Shown piece by piece: positions 6,724 through 14,253 of a DNA stretch of 14,296 bases (position 1 is the first letter of the stretch; every line of letters begins with the position of its first letter). Below the pieces are notes generated by a model, which saw nothing but the letters and a program-made list of their open reading frames with translations, did not search any database and was not told the DNA's origin. The translations under genes and the position numbers were made by a program. This DNA is from Elusimicrobiota bacterium (GTDB lineage Bacteria; CG03; SLGR01; JAGXOG01). Location of the stretch: assembly GCA_027858455.1 (NCBI GenBank), contig JAQICQ010000093.1, positions 1-14,296 on the forward strand. The letters are read 5' to 3'.

Positions 6724-7665
6724 CTAAATAACTCCTGCCTCTTTCAGCTTCTCGCCGTTTAACCTTATAAGCGGACGGGTAACATGGCGGGTAGCCGGGT
6801 GAGTAACCGGCCGAATAGCCGGCCGAATAGCCGGCCGAGTAAAAGTTCGGTTTCTCCACCAGGTAAGCTGCTTGCGCGCGTAATGGCGCGTCTTTTTCTT
6901 TATTTCGTCCGAAGCTTCTTTAAGAGTCATAGCACCTCTTAAATATTGGACTGTTTCACTGTATCCGACCCCCTCAAAAACCGGGGCTTTGTCGCTGTAT
7001 TTATCAAGCAGGAGTTTTACTTCTTCAATTAGCCCCGCCTCAAACATCCGGTCCACTCTTTTTTCACTTCTTTCGTAGAGCTTTTCCCGCGGCCAGTCTA
7101 TATAAAGGACAATGAAATTATACGGCGGGGGCCGGGTTTCGCTAAGAAGCTGGCTCATTTTGCTCCCGGTATCAAGATAAACTCCGAAAGCCCTTATTAT
7201 CCTTTTTCTCATATTAGGATGAATAGCCTCAGCCCTTTCCGGATCGGCCTTTTTTAATCTCTCATAAAGCTCGGCAGTATCCATGCCCTCTAATTTTTCG
7301 GCGGTTTTCTCATTTATTGAAGGTATATCGGCTAACCCTTCTATAAGTTTGGTTATATAAAGAGGCGTTCCCCCCGCAACTACCGGAAGTTTGTTTCTTT
7401 TATGCAGGCTTTTAATTATATTTAGGCTGTCTTTATGAAAACTTCCCAAATCGTACCTTTCATCGGGCCGGATAATTCCCAGGAGATGGTATTTAACTTC
7501 TTTTAAATAATCCTCCGGAGGTTTTGAAGTGCCTATATCAGCCCCGCGGTAAACTTTCATTGAATCGGCGACTATAATTTCGCCGCCGGCCGAGAGAGCT
7601 ATACTATGCGCAAGTTTTGTTTTTCCGCCGGCGGTGGGGCCGGTTACTATAATTACATCTTTCAT
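6724..7665 (-). CDS. miaA: tRNA dimethylallyltransferase MiaA with a repeat-rewritten C-terminus
   Basis: MiaA transfers a dimethylallyl group from DMAPP to A37 of tRNA, giving i6A37, the substrate of MiaB. It is 313 residues with the P-loop GPTAGGKT at residues 9-16, DSMKVYRGADIGTSKP (the family's DSxxxYRGxDIGTAKP), VAGGTPLYI and the C-terminal ARKQLTWWRN motif. Relatives usually follow the QLTWxR motif with a short DPRIxW-like end. Here residues about 276-300 are instead a basic four-residue repeat (RPAI, RPAI, RPVT, HPAT, RHVT, RPLI) encoded by a 12-bp tandem DNA repeat. The frame then continues to TAG without disruption. The start ATG overlaps the mutL stop by one base. All catalytic motifs lie before the repeat, so activity is probably kept. 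Confidence 0.93.
   Translation of the reverse strand: MKDVIIVTGPTAGGKTKLAHSIALSAGGEIIVADSMKVYRGADIGTSKPPEDYLKEVKYHLLGIIRPDERYDLGSFHKDSLNIIKSLHKRNKLPVVAGGTPLYITKLIEGLADIPSINEKTAEKLEGMDTAELYERLKKADPERAEAIHPNMRKRIIRAFGVYLDTGSKMSQLLSETRPPPYNFIVLYIDWPREKLYERSEKRVDRMFEAGLIEEVKLLLDKYSDKAPVFEGVGYSETVQYLRGAMTLKEASDEIKKKTRHYARKQLTWWRNRTFTRPAIRPAIRPVTHPATRHVTRPLIRLNGEKLKEAGVI
6772..6843. repeat. 12-bp tandem repeat, six units, inside the miaA 3' end
   Basis: Six consecutive 12-bp units begin at 6772, 6784, 6796, 6808, 6820 and 6832. The units at 6808 and 6820 are identical (plus strand cggccgaatagc); the others differ by several substitutions, increasingly toward 6772. The unit length is a multiple of three, so copy-number change would keep the miaA frame. 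It encodes a proline/arginine-rich tetrapeptide repeat near the MiaA C-terminus. Confidence 0.9.
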
Positions 7666-9461
7666 TACTTGCGGTCGAACCTTTTATCCAGCTCATCTTC
7701 GGAGATACGCACGATAACCGGCCGGCCGTGAGGGCACCGGTGAGGAATCCGGCAGCGCATAAGCTGCTTAATCATATTATTAATTTCTTTTTCATCCATT
7801 GAATCGCCGGCTTTAATAGATTTTCTGCAGGCAATGGTCTCTATTATTTTGTCGCTTAAATCCCGGGAATCCGGCACCACGGAAGATTTATCCAACAAAT
7901 CTATAATCTCTTCAATCATACCTATAGTTTCTTTCCCCCCTTTATCCCTGCCGGCAATAACCGGAGTAGCAACTATCTTAAAAGTGCCGGGTCCGAAATT
8001 TTCAATTTCTATCCCGAACCGCTTAAGAAGTCCGGTGTTCTCTTTTAAAAGCTCGGTCTCGCCGGGCTCCAGCTCCATGACTTCGGGAAACATATCCCTC
8101 TGGCTGTTAATGGTATCGTCGCTGTATTGTTTTTGCAGTTTTTCAAAATTTATTCTTTCCCAGGCAGTATGCTGGTCTATCAGTAAAAGCCCATTTAAAT
8201 CCTCTCCTACTATATATTTTTTTAAAAGCTGAAATCTGGGGATAATTCTACCGGCCGGCCTTGCTGCCTCGCCGATGCGGCGGCTTTTTGAACTGCCTTC
8301 GTCAAAAGAGGAGATAGTAAACTTAGTGGCCTCGACCGGATCTATATTTCTAAACGAGGTTAATTCTGCCGGGCGGCCTTTCCGGCCTTTAAAAAATCCC
8401 CGCCGGGCTTTACTGCTTTTTAAATTAAAATTAGTATTTTTTTCGGGCACCTCTATTTCTAATACTGCAGAAGTATTCTGTAAAATATTTTTCATAACCG
8501 TTGAAATTATTTTATGTATGCCCTGCTGATTGACAAACCTAACCTCTTTTTTTGCCGGATGGACATTCACATCAACAGCTGCAGGTTTTATTTCCAGGTT
8601 TAACACGGAAGAAGGGTATTTATTCGGCGGGATATAGGAACGGTAACCCTGCATAAGGGCATGAAAGATAAGAGGGGAATATACCGGCCTGTCATTTACC
8701 ATAAAATTTATCTTGTTTTTATTTGAATAGAAGAGTTCGGGTTTCGTCATATACCCACTTACCTTTAAAAACGGATTTTCAAAATCCACCTTGATTAACT
8801 TATCCCAGAGTTTTTTTCCGTTTATGGCAACAAACCTTTCCTTTAAATTTGAAGCTGTATATTTAAATATATTATTTCTTTCTTCATTTAGGCTGAATGC
8901 TATATCCGTCCTTGAAAGGGCAAGAGATTTTACAGTCTTTATTATATGCCTCTTTTCTGTATTTACTGTCTTTAAGAATTTTTTGCGAGCGGGAACGTTA
9001 AAGAAAAGTTCTTCAACTTTGACCGTTGTGCCCTCTCCACGGGCGGCAGGCTCTATATCACCGGAGGTGCCTCCCTTAACAGTGTAACGATAAGCGTCGC
9101 CGGCACCATCACCATTTTGAGGAGAAGTTATTACCGTTAGTCTTGATACCGCTGCGACAGAAGGCAACGCTTCCCCTCTGAAACCCATAGTTCTTATCTT
9201 GTTTAAATCATCGGCGGAAGTTATTTTCGAAGTGGCGTGCCTCTTTAAGGCTACAGGTATTTCCCCTTTTGGGATCCCGCTTCCGTTATCGGACACCTCC
9301 ATATAATTTATTCCCCCGTCTGTGAAAGTTATATCTATACGGGTTGCCCCCGCGTCAATAGAATTTTCCACAAGCTCCTTAATAACCGATGCCGGGCGCT
9401 GGACCACTTCTCCGGCGGCTATTCTTTCAATGACCTCTTTAGGCATTACCTTAATCGTCAT
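7665..9461 (-). CDS. mutL: DNA mismatch repair protein MutL (endonuclease-type)
   Basis: MutL is the ATPase that couples MutS mismatch recognition to strand incision. The N-terminal GHKL ATPase motifs are all present: ELVENSIDAGAT, DNGSGIP, HATSKI and GFRGEALPSVAAVS. The C-terminal domain has the metal-binding nuclease motif DQHTAWERINFE near residue 429 (family form DQHxxxERxxxE, with Thr instead of the common Ala), ACRKSIKAG and CPHGRP, so this should be a latent nicking endonuclease, as in bacteria lacking MutH. With the ATG at 9461 the protein is 598 residues; GGGG lies about 9 bases upstream. A TTG at 9467 is an alternative that adds two residues. The start overlaps the mutS tail by 11 bases. 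The TAA shares one base with the ATG of miaA (TAATG), implying translational coupling. Confidence 0.95.
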   Translation of the reverse strand: MTIKVMPKEVIERIAAGEVVQRPASVIKELVENSIDAGATRIDITFTDGGINYMEVSDNGSGIPKGEIPVALKRHATSKITSADDLNKIRTMGFRGEALPSVAAVSRLTVITSPQNGDGAGDAYRYTVKGGTSGDIEPAARGEGTTVKVEELFFNVPARKKFLKTVNTEKRHIIKTVKSLALSRTDIAFSLNEERNNIFKYTASNLKERFVAINGKKLWDKLIKVDFENPFLKVSGYMTKPELFYSNKNKINFMVNDRPVYSPLIFHALMQGYRSYIPPNKYPSSVLNLEIKPAAVDVNVHPAKKEVRFVNQQGIHKIISTVMKNILQNTSAVLEIEVPEKNTNFNLKSSKARRGFFKGRKGRPAELTSFRNIDPVEATKFTISSFDEGSSKSRRIGEAARPAGRIIPRFQLLKKYIVGEDLNGLLLIDQHTAWERINFEKLQKQYSDDTINSQRDMFPEVMELEPGETELLKENTGLLKRFGIEIENFGPGTFKIVATPVIAGRDKGGKETIGMIEEIIDLLDKSSVVPDSRDLSDKIIETIACRKSIKAGDSMDEKEINNMIKQLMRCRIPHRCPHGRPVIVRISEDELDKRFDRK

Positions 9462-9726
9462 TTTCAATTTCCCCTTTGAGTTCCCGGATAATATTTACCA
9501 ATTCCAGCGGAGTAATATTGTTGAGGTCTATATCTTTCAATCGGTCCCGGGCAATATATTCTATACTGTCCTTAAAAAGCCCCATTTGTTTACTCTCTGC
9601 CGAGGCCGGCGCCGCCTTAGGCAGTCCGCTGTCTTTATATTCTTCTTCTTCAAGTTTTTTAAATATATCCCAGGCCCGCGATATTGCTTCTTTCGGAACA
9701 CCGGCAAGTTCGGCGCAGTGTATCAC
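9451..9726 (-). pseudogene. mutS: C-terminal fragment of MutS, in frame after the TGA
   Basis: The MutS frame continues directly after the TGA at 9745-9747. Six codons (IGDKTY) lead into VIHCAELAGVPKEAISRAW, which matches the conserved MutS C-terminal helix-turn-helix (SYGIHVAxLAGxP). A variable linker follows, then QMGLF, which fits the beta-clamp-binding motif QxxLF, and a last helix (ITPLELVNIIRELKG) typical of MutS ends. The coordinates given run from the first possible start, a GTG at 9726. A GGGG lies about 11 bases before that GTG, so separate translation is conceivable but weakly supported. The TAA at 9451-9453 lies inside the start of mutL, as expected for an intact mutS-mutL pair. 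It is most simply the tail of one mutS gene broken by a point mutation or a sequence error. Confidence 0.88.
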
Positions 9727-9744
9727 GTAGGTTTTATCCCCGAT

Positions 9745-12039
9745 TCATTTTTTAAGTTTTCTTAAGAAAACTATTTTTTTCTTGTCTTTCCACTCCCTGA
9801 CGGCAAAATTATAATTTGTAACGCTATCCATGTAGGAAGCAAGCTCGGTAAGTTCAAAGTAATGGGTGGCAAAAAGAGTCCGGCTTTTAAGCTTGGCAAT
9901 GCTTTCTATTACAGACCATGCAATGCTTATACCGTCAAAAGTAGAAGTCCCCCGGCCGACTTCGTCAAGAATAATAAGACTGTCTGGGGTAGCATTGTTT
10001 AAAATTGCCGCAACCTCTGTCATCTCAACCATAAAAGTTGATTCCCCGGCGGCAAGATTTTCCCCGGCGCCAATGCGGGTAAAAACCCTGTCGGATACCC
10101 CAATTACCGCCTTGCTTGCGGGAACAAAACAACCGGCCTGGGCCATTATAGTTATAATAGCCGTCTGTTTTAAATATGTGGACTTTCCCGCCATATTCGG
10201 GCCTGTAATAATAGTTATCTGGTTGGATTTTTTGTCCAGATAAGTATCGTTAGGAACAAATTCGTTTACCCCCATACTTAGTTCGACTACAGGATGTCGG
10301 CCGTCTTTTATATCTATTTTATCCCCTCCGTTAATATGGGGTTTTACATAAGAATTTTTATTTGAAACTTCGGCAAAACTCTTAAGCACATCAAGAACGG
10401 AAAGAAGTTCCGCGTTTTTTAATATTGTAGCAGCGGCATTATTTACTTTATCTCTTAATTCTTTAAATATTTTATATTCAAGAGAAGATTTTTTCTCTTC
10501 GGCTCCCAAAATAGAGTTTTCTTTTTCTTTTAATTCTTTTGTTATATATCTTTCCGCATTTACCAGGGTCTGTTTCCGATTATATTCCTGGGGAACTTTA
10601 TCCGTATGGATTTTTGTTACTTCTATGTAATATCCGTAAACTTTATTGTAACTTACTTTAAGGGAAGGTATTTTAAGGCGCTTTTTTTCTTTTTTTTCAA
10701 GGTCCGCTATCCATTTTTTATCTGCCTCGGAGGTATTTATGATTTTATCGAGTTTTTTATCATATCCTTTTTTTATTACACCCCCTTCTTTTACAGTAAG
10801 CGGAGGACTGTCAACTATCCCTTTTTCAAGTTCCCCCACAAGTTCTTCAAGAGGAGAAAGTCCCCCGGCTATATCTTCAAGGATTTGAGAGGCGGCGCCG
10901 GAAAGGATATTTTTTATTTCAGGTATAACTTTTTGGGATTCTTTCAAGCTTACCAGGTCCCTCCCGTTGCAGCTTCCGAAACCTGTCCTTGCGAGGATTC
11001 TCTCAATATCCCTTACCATCTCAAACTGCCCGGTCAGCTCTTTTGTAATCTCCCTTTTTTGTATAAGTTCTTCAACCGCATTTAACCGGAGGCGGATCTT
11101 ATCCACATCTTTTAAGGGTCTCAATATATAATTTACAAGTTTCCTTTTACCCATAGCTGTATCGGTATAATCAACTATATCGTAAAGAGTATTTTTCTTT
11201 GTCCCCTCGTTAAGATTTCTTACCAGTTCCAAATTCTCCTGAGCATTTCTGTCAAGCACCATATTGTCTTCTATCCGGTAGAGCCGGAAAGATTTAAGAG
11301 TGGTCTTTCTGTCTTTTTGGGTTTCTTTTAAATACTCTATCAACCCTCCGCAGGAAGAGGTAACTCCGGGAGCTTTATCCATCTCCCAGCCTTTTAAGGT
11401 AGCTACATTAAAATATGCAGTTATTATATCTTCAGCTTTGTCTTTTGTGAAATACCAGGAATTTAGTTTTGTAATTGTTATTGAAGAAAAATTAATCCTG
11501 AGAAATTCTTCCAGCCCTCTTTCATTATCGGGTATAACTATCTCTTTTACAGGTATTCCGGATAGCTCGGACTCAAGCTCGGCGCGGTTTGCCAGAGTGC
11601 ATCCTTTAAAATCCCCCGTAGATACATCAAGAAAAGTAAGCCCGTAACTTTTGCCGTTTTTTGAGAGCCCGGCAAGAAAGTTATTGTAGTCCTCAGAGAG
11701 CAGGTCGTCTTCTATGACAGTTCCGGGAGTTATCACCCTTACCACTTCCCGTTTCACCAGCCCTTTTGCGCGGGAAGCGTCTTCGGTCTGCTCGCAAATA
11801 GCTACGCTCATTGATTTCTTTAAAATCTTTCTGATATAAGTCATTGCAGCGTGATAGGGAACTCCGCACATAGGCAGGTCGCGCCGTTTGGTAAGTGTTA
11901 CCTCCATTATTTTGGAGGCTTTTATGGCATCGTCGCCGAAAAGTTCGTAAAAATCGCCGAGGCGGTAAAAAAGTAAAGTATCGGGATACTCTGCTTTTAT
12001 CTCGTTATACTGTTTTACAAGGGGGGTCTCTTTGGGCAC
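9745..12039 (-). CDS. mutS: DNA mismatch repair protein MutS, truncated by an in-frame TGA
   Basis: MutS recognises mismatches and, with ATP, recruits MutL. The 764 residues contain the mismatch-wedge motif F30-Y-E32 (GDFYELF), connector, lever and clamp regions, Walker A at about 613-621 (GPNMAGKST), Walker B/signature with D692-E693 (DEVGRGTSTFDG), and the THYFE motif near 725. The frame stops at TGA (9745-9747) right after VFLRKLKK, inside the ATPase/dimerisation region, where relatives continue with a Gly-rich turn and an SYGIH-like helix. The same frame resumes at once as MutS C-terminal sequence (see 9451-9726), so read-through would give about 862 residues, a normal MutS length. The start is GTG, with TAG and TAA close upstream in frame. 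No clear SD is visible and the lapA stop is 16 bases away, suggesting coupling. The truncated protein lacks part of the dimer interface and the clamp motif and is probably impaired unless the stop is an error or is suppressed. Confidence 0.93.
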   Translation of the reverse strand: MPKETPLVKQYNEIKAEYPDTLLFYRLGDFYELFGDDAIKASKIMEVTLTKRRDLPMCGVPYHAAMTYIRKILKKSMSVAICEQTEDASRAKGLVKREVVRVITPGTVIEDDLLSEDYNNFLAGLSKNGKSYGLTFLDVSTGDFKGCTLANRAELESELSGIPVKEIVIPDNERGLEEFLRINFSSITITKLNSWYFTKDKAEDIITAYFNVATLKGWEMDKAPGVTSSCGGLIEYLKETQKDRKTTLKSFRLYRIEDNMVLDRNAQENLELVRNLNEGTKKNTLYDIVDYTDTAMGKRKLVNYILRPLKDVDKIRLRLNAVEELIQKREITKELTGQFEMVRDIERILARTGFGSCNGRDLVSLKESQKVIPEIKNILSGAASQILEDIAGGLSPLEELVGELEKGIVDSPPLTVKEGGVIKKGYDKKLDKIINTSEADKKWIADLEKKEKKRLKIPSLKVSYNKVYGYYIEVTKIHTDKVPQEYNRKQTLVNAERYITKELKEKENSILGAEEKKSSLEYKIFKELRDKVNNAAATILKNAELLSVLDVLKSFAEVSNKNSYVKPHINGGDKIDIKDGRHPVVELSMGVNEFVPNDTYLDKKSNQITIITGPNMAGKSTYLKQTAIITIMAQAGCFVPASKAVIGVSDRVFTRIGAGENLAAGESTFMVEMTEVAAILNNATPDSLIILDEVGRGTSTFDGISIAWSVIESIAKLKSRTLFATHYFELTELASYMDSVTNYNFAVREWKDKKKIVFLRKLKK

Positions 12040-12055
12040 AGTCTATTAAAAGGCT

Positions 12056-12406
12056 TTATTCTTCTTTGAAATCCGTTTCGGATTGTTCGTCATCTTCCCC
12101 ACCTTCTTCTTTTTCCTCAAATTCTCTTATTTTAAGCTGCAGGCTGTCAATCTTCTCTTTCTTTTTTTTTAGTTCAGCCTCTAATTTTTTAATTGACTTC
12201 TTTAATTTGGACTGTGCCATAAACCCTAAAATTGCGGTTATTAAAACCCCGAACAAGACAGAACCTATAATAACTACTATCATAGGGGTATCAGTGAGTA
12301 TATTTTTTCCGAAAAAACTTATGTTTACCGGGTCCTGATTGTAAACCGCAAGCACGGCTACAATAAAAGCAAATAAACTTACTATTAATAATTTTGACTG
12401 TTTCAT
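12056..12406 (-). CDS. LapA/DUF1049-family inner-membrane protein
   Basis: This 116-residue membrane protein resembles the LapA (lipopolysaccharide assembly protein A, DUF1049) family. It has a first transmembrane segment at about residues 5-22, a short loop containing NQDPVNISFFGK (the family's N-x-x-x-V-x-x-x-F-F pattern), a second segment at about 42-64, and then a charged coiled coil at about 66-100 with an acidic tail. In E. coli LapA works with LapB in controlling LpxC and LPS levels. Many bacteria carry short DUF1049 proteins of unknown role, so the specific function is not established here. Translation starts at ATG with GGAG 6 bases upstream, and the start is only 3 bases after the PilZ gene's stop, so the two are very likely co-translated. 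Confidence 0.8.
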   Translation of the reverse strand: MKQSKLLIVSLFAFIVAVLAVYNQDPVNISFFGKNILTDTPMIVVIIGSVLFGVLITAILGFMAQSKLKKSIKKLEAELKKKKEKIDSLQLKIREFEEKEEGGEDDEQSETDFKEE

Positions 12407-12409
12407 ATA

Positions 12410-12859
12410 TTACTCCTTGTCGCTAAAATCTTTTTTAATCCTTTTTCCGCAAAGCGGTCTGAAACTGCATTTCGGGAAACAGGCCTTTTCTTTCATAACA
12501 AGAAACCTCACATCGCATATATCGTGGTCTTCTGCCATTTTCTCCACCAACTCTCCCAGTTTATCGGAAATTTCGTCAAACTCCACTCCGACCATATAAG
12601 TATCTTTAAATTTGCTCTCTTCCCTGACGATAGTTCCGTTTACTGTCTTTTTTATTCCCATAAAATCCAAGTCAAAATTTACCCTGCTTTTTAAGGGAAG
12701 TTCATGAAAAACTATAAGAGCCAGACCTCCTCCTGACAGGTTTACTAAAATACCGGGAATATCCCCTTCATACAGATCGGTTGACATCTCTATCTCCATA
12801 GGTTTGGCGATCGAAAGAGTCATAGGCAAACGTTTATGTTTTCTTCTGTCGTTTCCCAT
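12410..12859 (-). CDS. PilZ-domain protein (putative c-di-GMP receptor) with a cysteine-rich tail
   Basis: This is a 149-residue cytoplasmic protein with both halves of the c-di-GMP-binding PilZ signature: RxxxR at R6-R10 (RKHKR) and [D/N]xSxxG at N40-G45 (NLSGGG). A beta-barrel-like stretch with GxxF (VGVEF near residue 90) follows. PilZ proteins usually pass second-messenger signals to motility, surface or envelope functions; the partner here is unknown. After the PilZ domain there are four cysteines (C115, C127, C131, C137), a possible metal or Fe-S site, which is not part of the standard domain. I chose the ATG at 12859 because AGGGG lies 5 to 6 bases before it; an upstream GTG at 12865 would overlap that SD. 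Its TAA is 3 bases before the next ATG. The 77-83 base gap behind miaB is AT-rich and holds only a weak promoter-like pair (TTGATT at 12901-12906, TATTAG at 12879-12884). Confidence 0.85.
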   Translation of the reverse strand: MGNDRRKHKRLPMTLSIAKPMEIEMSTDLYEGDIPGILVNLSGGGLALIVFHELPLKSRVNFDLDFMGIKKTVNGTIVREESKFKDTYMVGVEFDEISDKLGELVEKMAEDHDICDVRFLVMKEKACFPKCSFRPLCGKRIKKDFSDKE

Positions 12860-12942
12860 TTTCACCCCTTTTTATTTGCTAATACTCATGCTACACTTAA
12901 AATCAATATACTTTTATTTTATATATATATTTTCTCTATAAT

Positions 12943-14253
12943 TCAAGTTATTCTCTTACCCTTAAGGGAATGAGCAAGCGCCTTATTTATTTTAATTTTA
13001 ACCTTTTCGCCCATTTTAGCCGCCGGGCCATACCAGTGGACTATCTTATAATTAGAGCTGCGGCCGGTGTTTTTATCTTCGGCAAAAACCTCGAGAGCTT
13101 CACCTTCAAAAAGCATATTTCTCTTTAAACTCATCTTTCCGCAGAGTTTATTGAGTTCTGCCAGGCGCTCTTTTTTTATCTCCCGGGGAACATCGTCTTC
13201 TAACTTTTCCGAACGCGTGCCTTCCCTGGGGGAATACTTAAAAGTAAAAGACTGGTCGAATTCTATTTTCTTTACAAGTTCCAGGGTCTTTTTAAAATCC
13301 TCTTCTTTTTCGCCGGGAAATCCTACAATAAAATCAGTTGATATAGAAGCCAACGGAAGTTTCTTTCTTATATAGAGCGCAATATCATTAAAATGAGAGG
13401 TGCTGTACTTTCTCCCCATCTCTTTAAGAATTCTATCCGAACCCGATTGGACGGGTATATGAAAATTATCGCAAAGTTCTGTAATCCCGGCAACGATATC
13501 AACTGTCTCTTTATCCATGTCGCCCGGATATGAAGTCACAAACCGCACTCTTTCTATCCCTGAAATAGCGGCGGTCTCTTTTAAAATATCTTTAAAATGC
13601 GGATGGGAATTTACTGTCTGCCCCAGAAGCATAACCTCTTTAATCCCTCTGCCGGCAAGTACCTTACATTCGTTTATTATATCTTTCCGGGTCCTATACT
13701 CTTCGCGGCCCCTTACATACGGCACTATGCAGTAAGCGCAGAAATTATTGCATCCTTTCATAATGGGAACATATCCGCTGAATGGACTGTCAATATTTAT
13801 GCTGCTGAATTCAACATCCGGAAATTCTTTTCTCTTGTCAGAACTATCGGCAAATACACCGGACTTTTCTTTTTTAATCAAGTCCGGTAAATCAAACATA
13901 GAAGAAGGACCTATCACATAATCAACAAGCGGAAGGCGTCTGATAATTTCGCCTTTTAGCCGCTGGGCCATACAGCCGACAACGCATATTACAACCTCGG
14001 GCTTCTCGTCTTTAATAGATTTGAGCCGCCCTACATAGCTCATTGCCTTATTCTCTGCGTGGTGTCGCACCGAACATGTATTATATATAATAACATCGGC
14101 CTCTTCTAACTTTTTTGTAAAGCTATACCCTTCCGCCTGAAATATTTCAGAAAGCCGGAGAGAGTCAGCTTTATTCATCTGACAGCCGAACGTGTGTAAG
14201 TAGAGACGCTTTCCTTTATTGTCTTTATTTCTTGATTTTCCTGTATCTGACAT
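12943..14253 (-). CDS. miaB: tRNA-2-methylthio-N6-dimethylallyladenosine synthase MiaB
   Basis: This radical-SAM methylthiotransferase converts i6A37 to ms2i6A37 in tRNAs that read codons starting with U. The 436-residue length is normal. The N-terminal domain carries the three cysteines that bind the second 4Fe-4S cluster, at C24 (TFGCQMN), C60 (NTCSVR) and C94 (VVGCMAQ). The radical-SAM CxxxCxxC motif is at C168, C172 and C175 (GCNNFCAYC). The C-terminal part, from about residue 370, fits a TRAM RNA-binding domain. The QMN and CSVR context favours MiaB over the RimO or MtaB relatives. The ATG start is fixed by an in-frame TAA just upstream, and an AAGGA lies about 11 bases before it. The gene ends in TGA. 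MiaA, which makes its substrate, is encoded 5 kb downstream in the same direction. Confidence 0.95.
   Translation of the reverse strand: MSDTGKSRNKDNKGKRLYLHTFGCQMNKADSLRLSEIFQAEGYSFTKKLEEADVIIYNTCSVRHHAENKAMSYVGRLKSIKDEKPEVVICVVGCMAQRLKGEIIRRLPLVDYVIGPSSMFDLPDLIKKEKSGVFADSSDKRKEFPDVEFSSINIDSPFSGYVPIMKGCNNFCAYCIVPYVRGREEYRTRKDIINECKVLAGRGIKEVMLLGQTVNSHPHFKDILKETAAISGIERVRFVTSYPGDMDKETVDIVAGITELCDNFHIPVQSGSDRILKEMGRKYSTSHFNDIALYIRKKLPLASISTDFIVGFPGEKEEDFKKTLELVKKIEFDQSFTFKYSPREGTRSEKLEDDVPREIKKERLAELNKLCGKMSLKRNMLFEGEALEVFAEDKNTGRSSNYKIVHWYGPAAKMGEKVKIKINKALAHSLKGKRIT

Noticed and set aside
9745..9747. UGA reassigned to glycine, as in SR1/Gracilibacteria, since the TGA sits on a Gly position.
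   Set aside because: It is the only internal TGA in roughly 4,500 codons, while miaB, the HD gene (ATGA overlap) and the GIY-YIG gene (two TGA in a row) end naturally at TGA. A reassigned code would show many in-frame TGAs.
9745..9747. Selenocysteine or programmed frameshift at the mutS TGA.
   Set aside because: The position is normally Gly, not a catalytic Cys. Shifts of +1 or -1 at the A-run soon meet stops and do not rejoin the MutS tail, which is already in the zero frame.
9736..9760. Two compensating homopolymer errors (A-run and G-run) as the cause of the stop.
   Set aside because: It is possible and would read KLKNESGDK, but it needs two changes and gives a poorer match at the conserved Gly than one GGA-to-TGA change.
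12866..12942. AT dinucleotide run and promoter-like boxes before the PilZ gene.
   Set aside because: The -10 match (TATTAG) and -35 match (TTGATT) are both only 4/6 in very AT-rich DNA, so I did not list it as a feature.
131..14253. Defence island, mobile element, CRISPR or prophage.
   Set aside because: No transposase, integrase, repeat-spacer pattern or phage gene is present. The GIY-YIG protein is the small stand-alone type, not a homing endonuclease or restriction enzyme.
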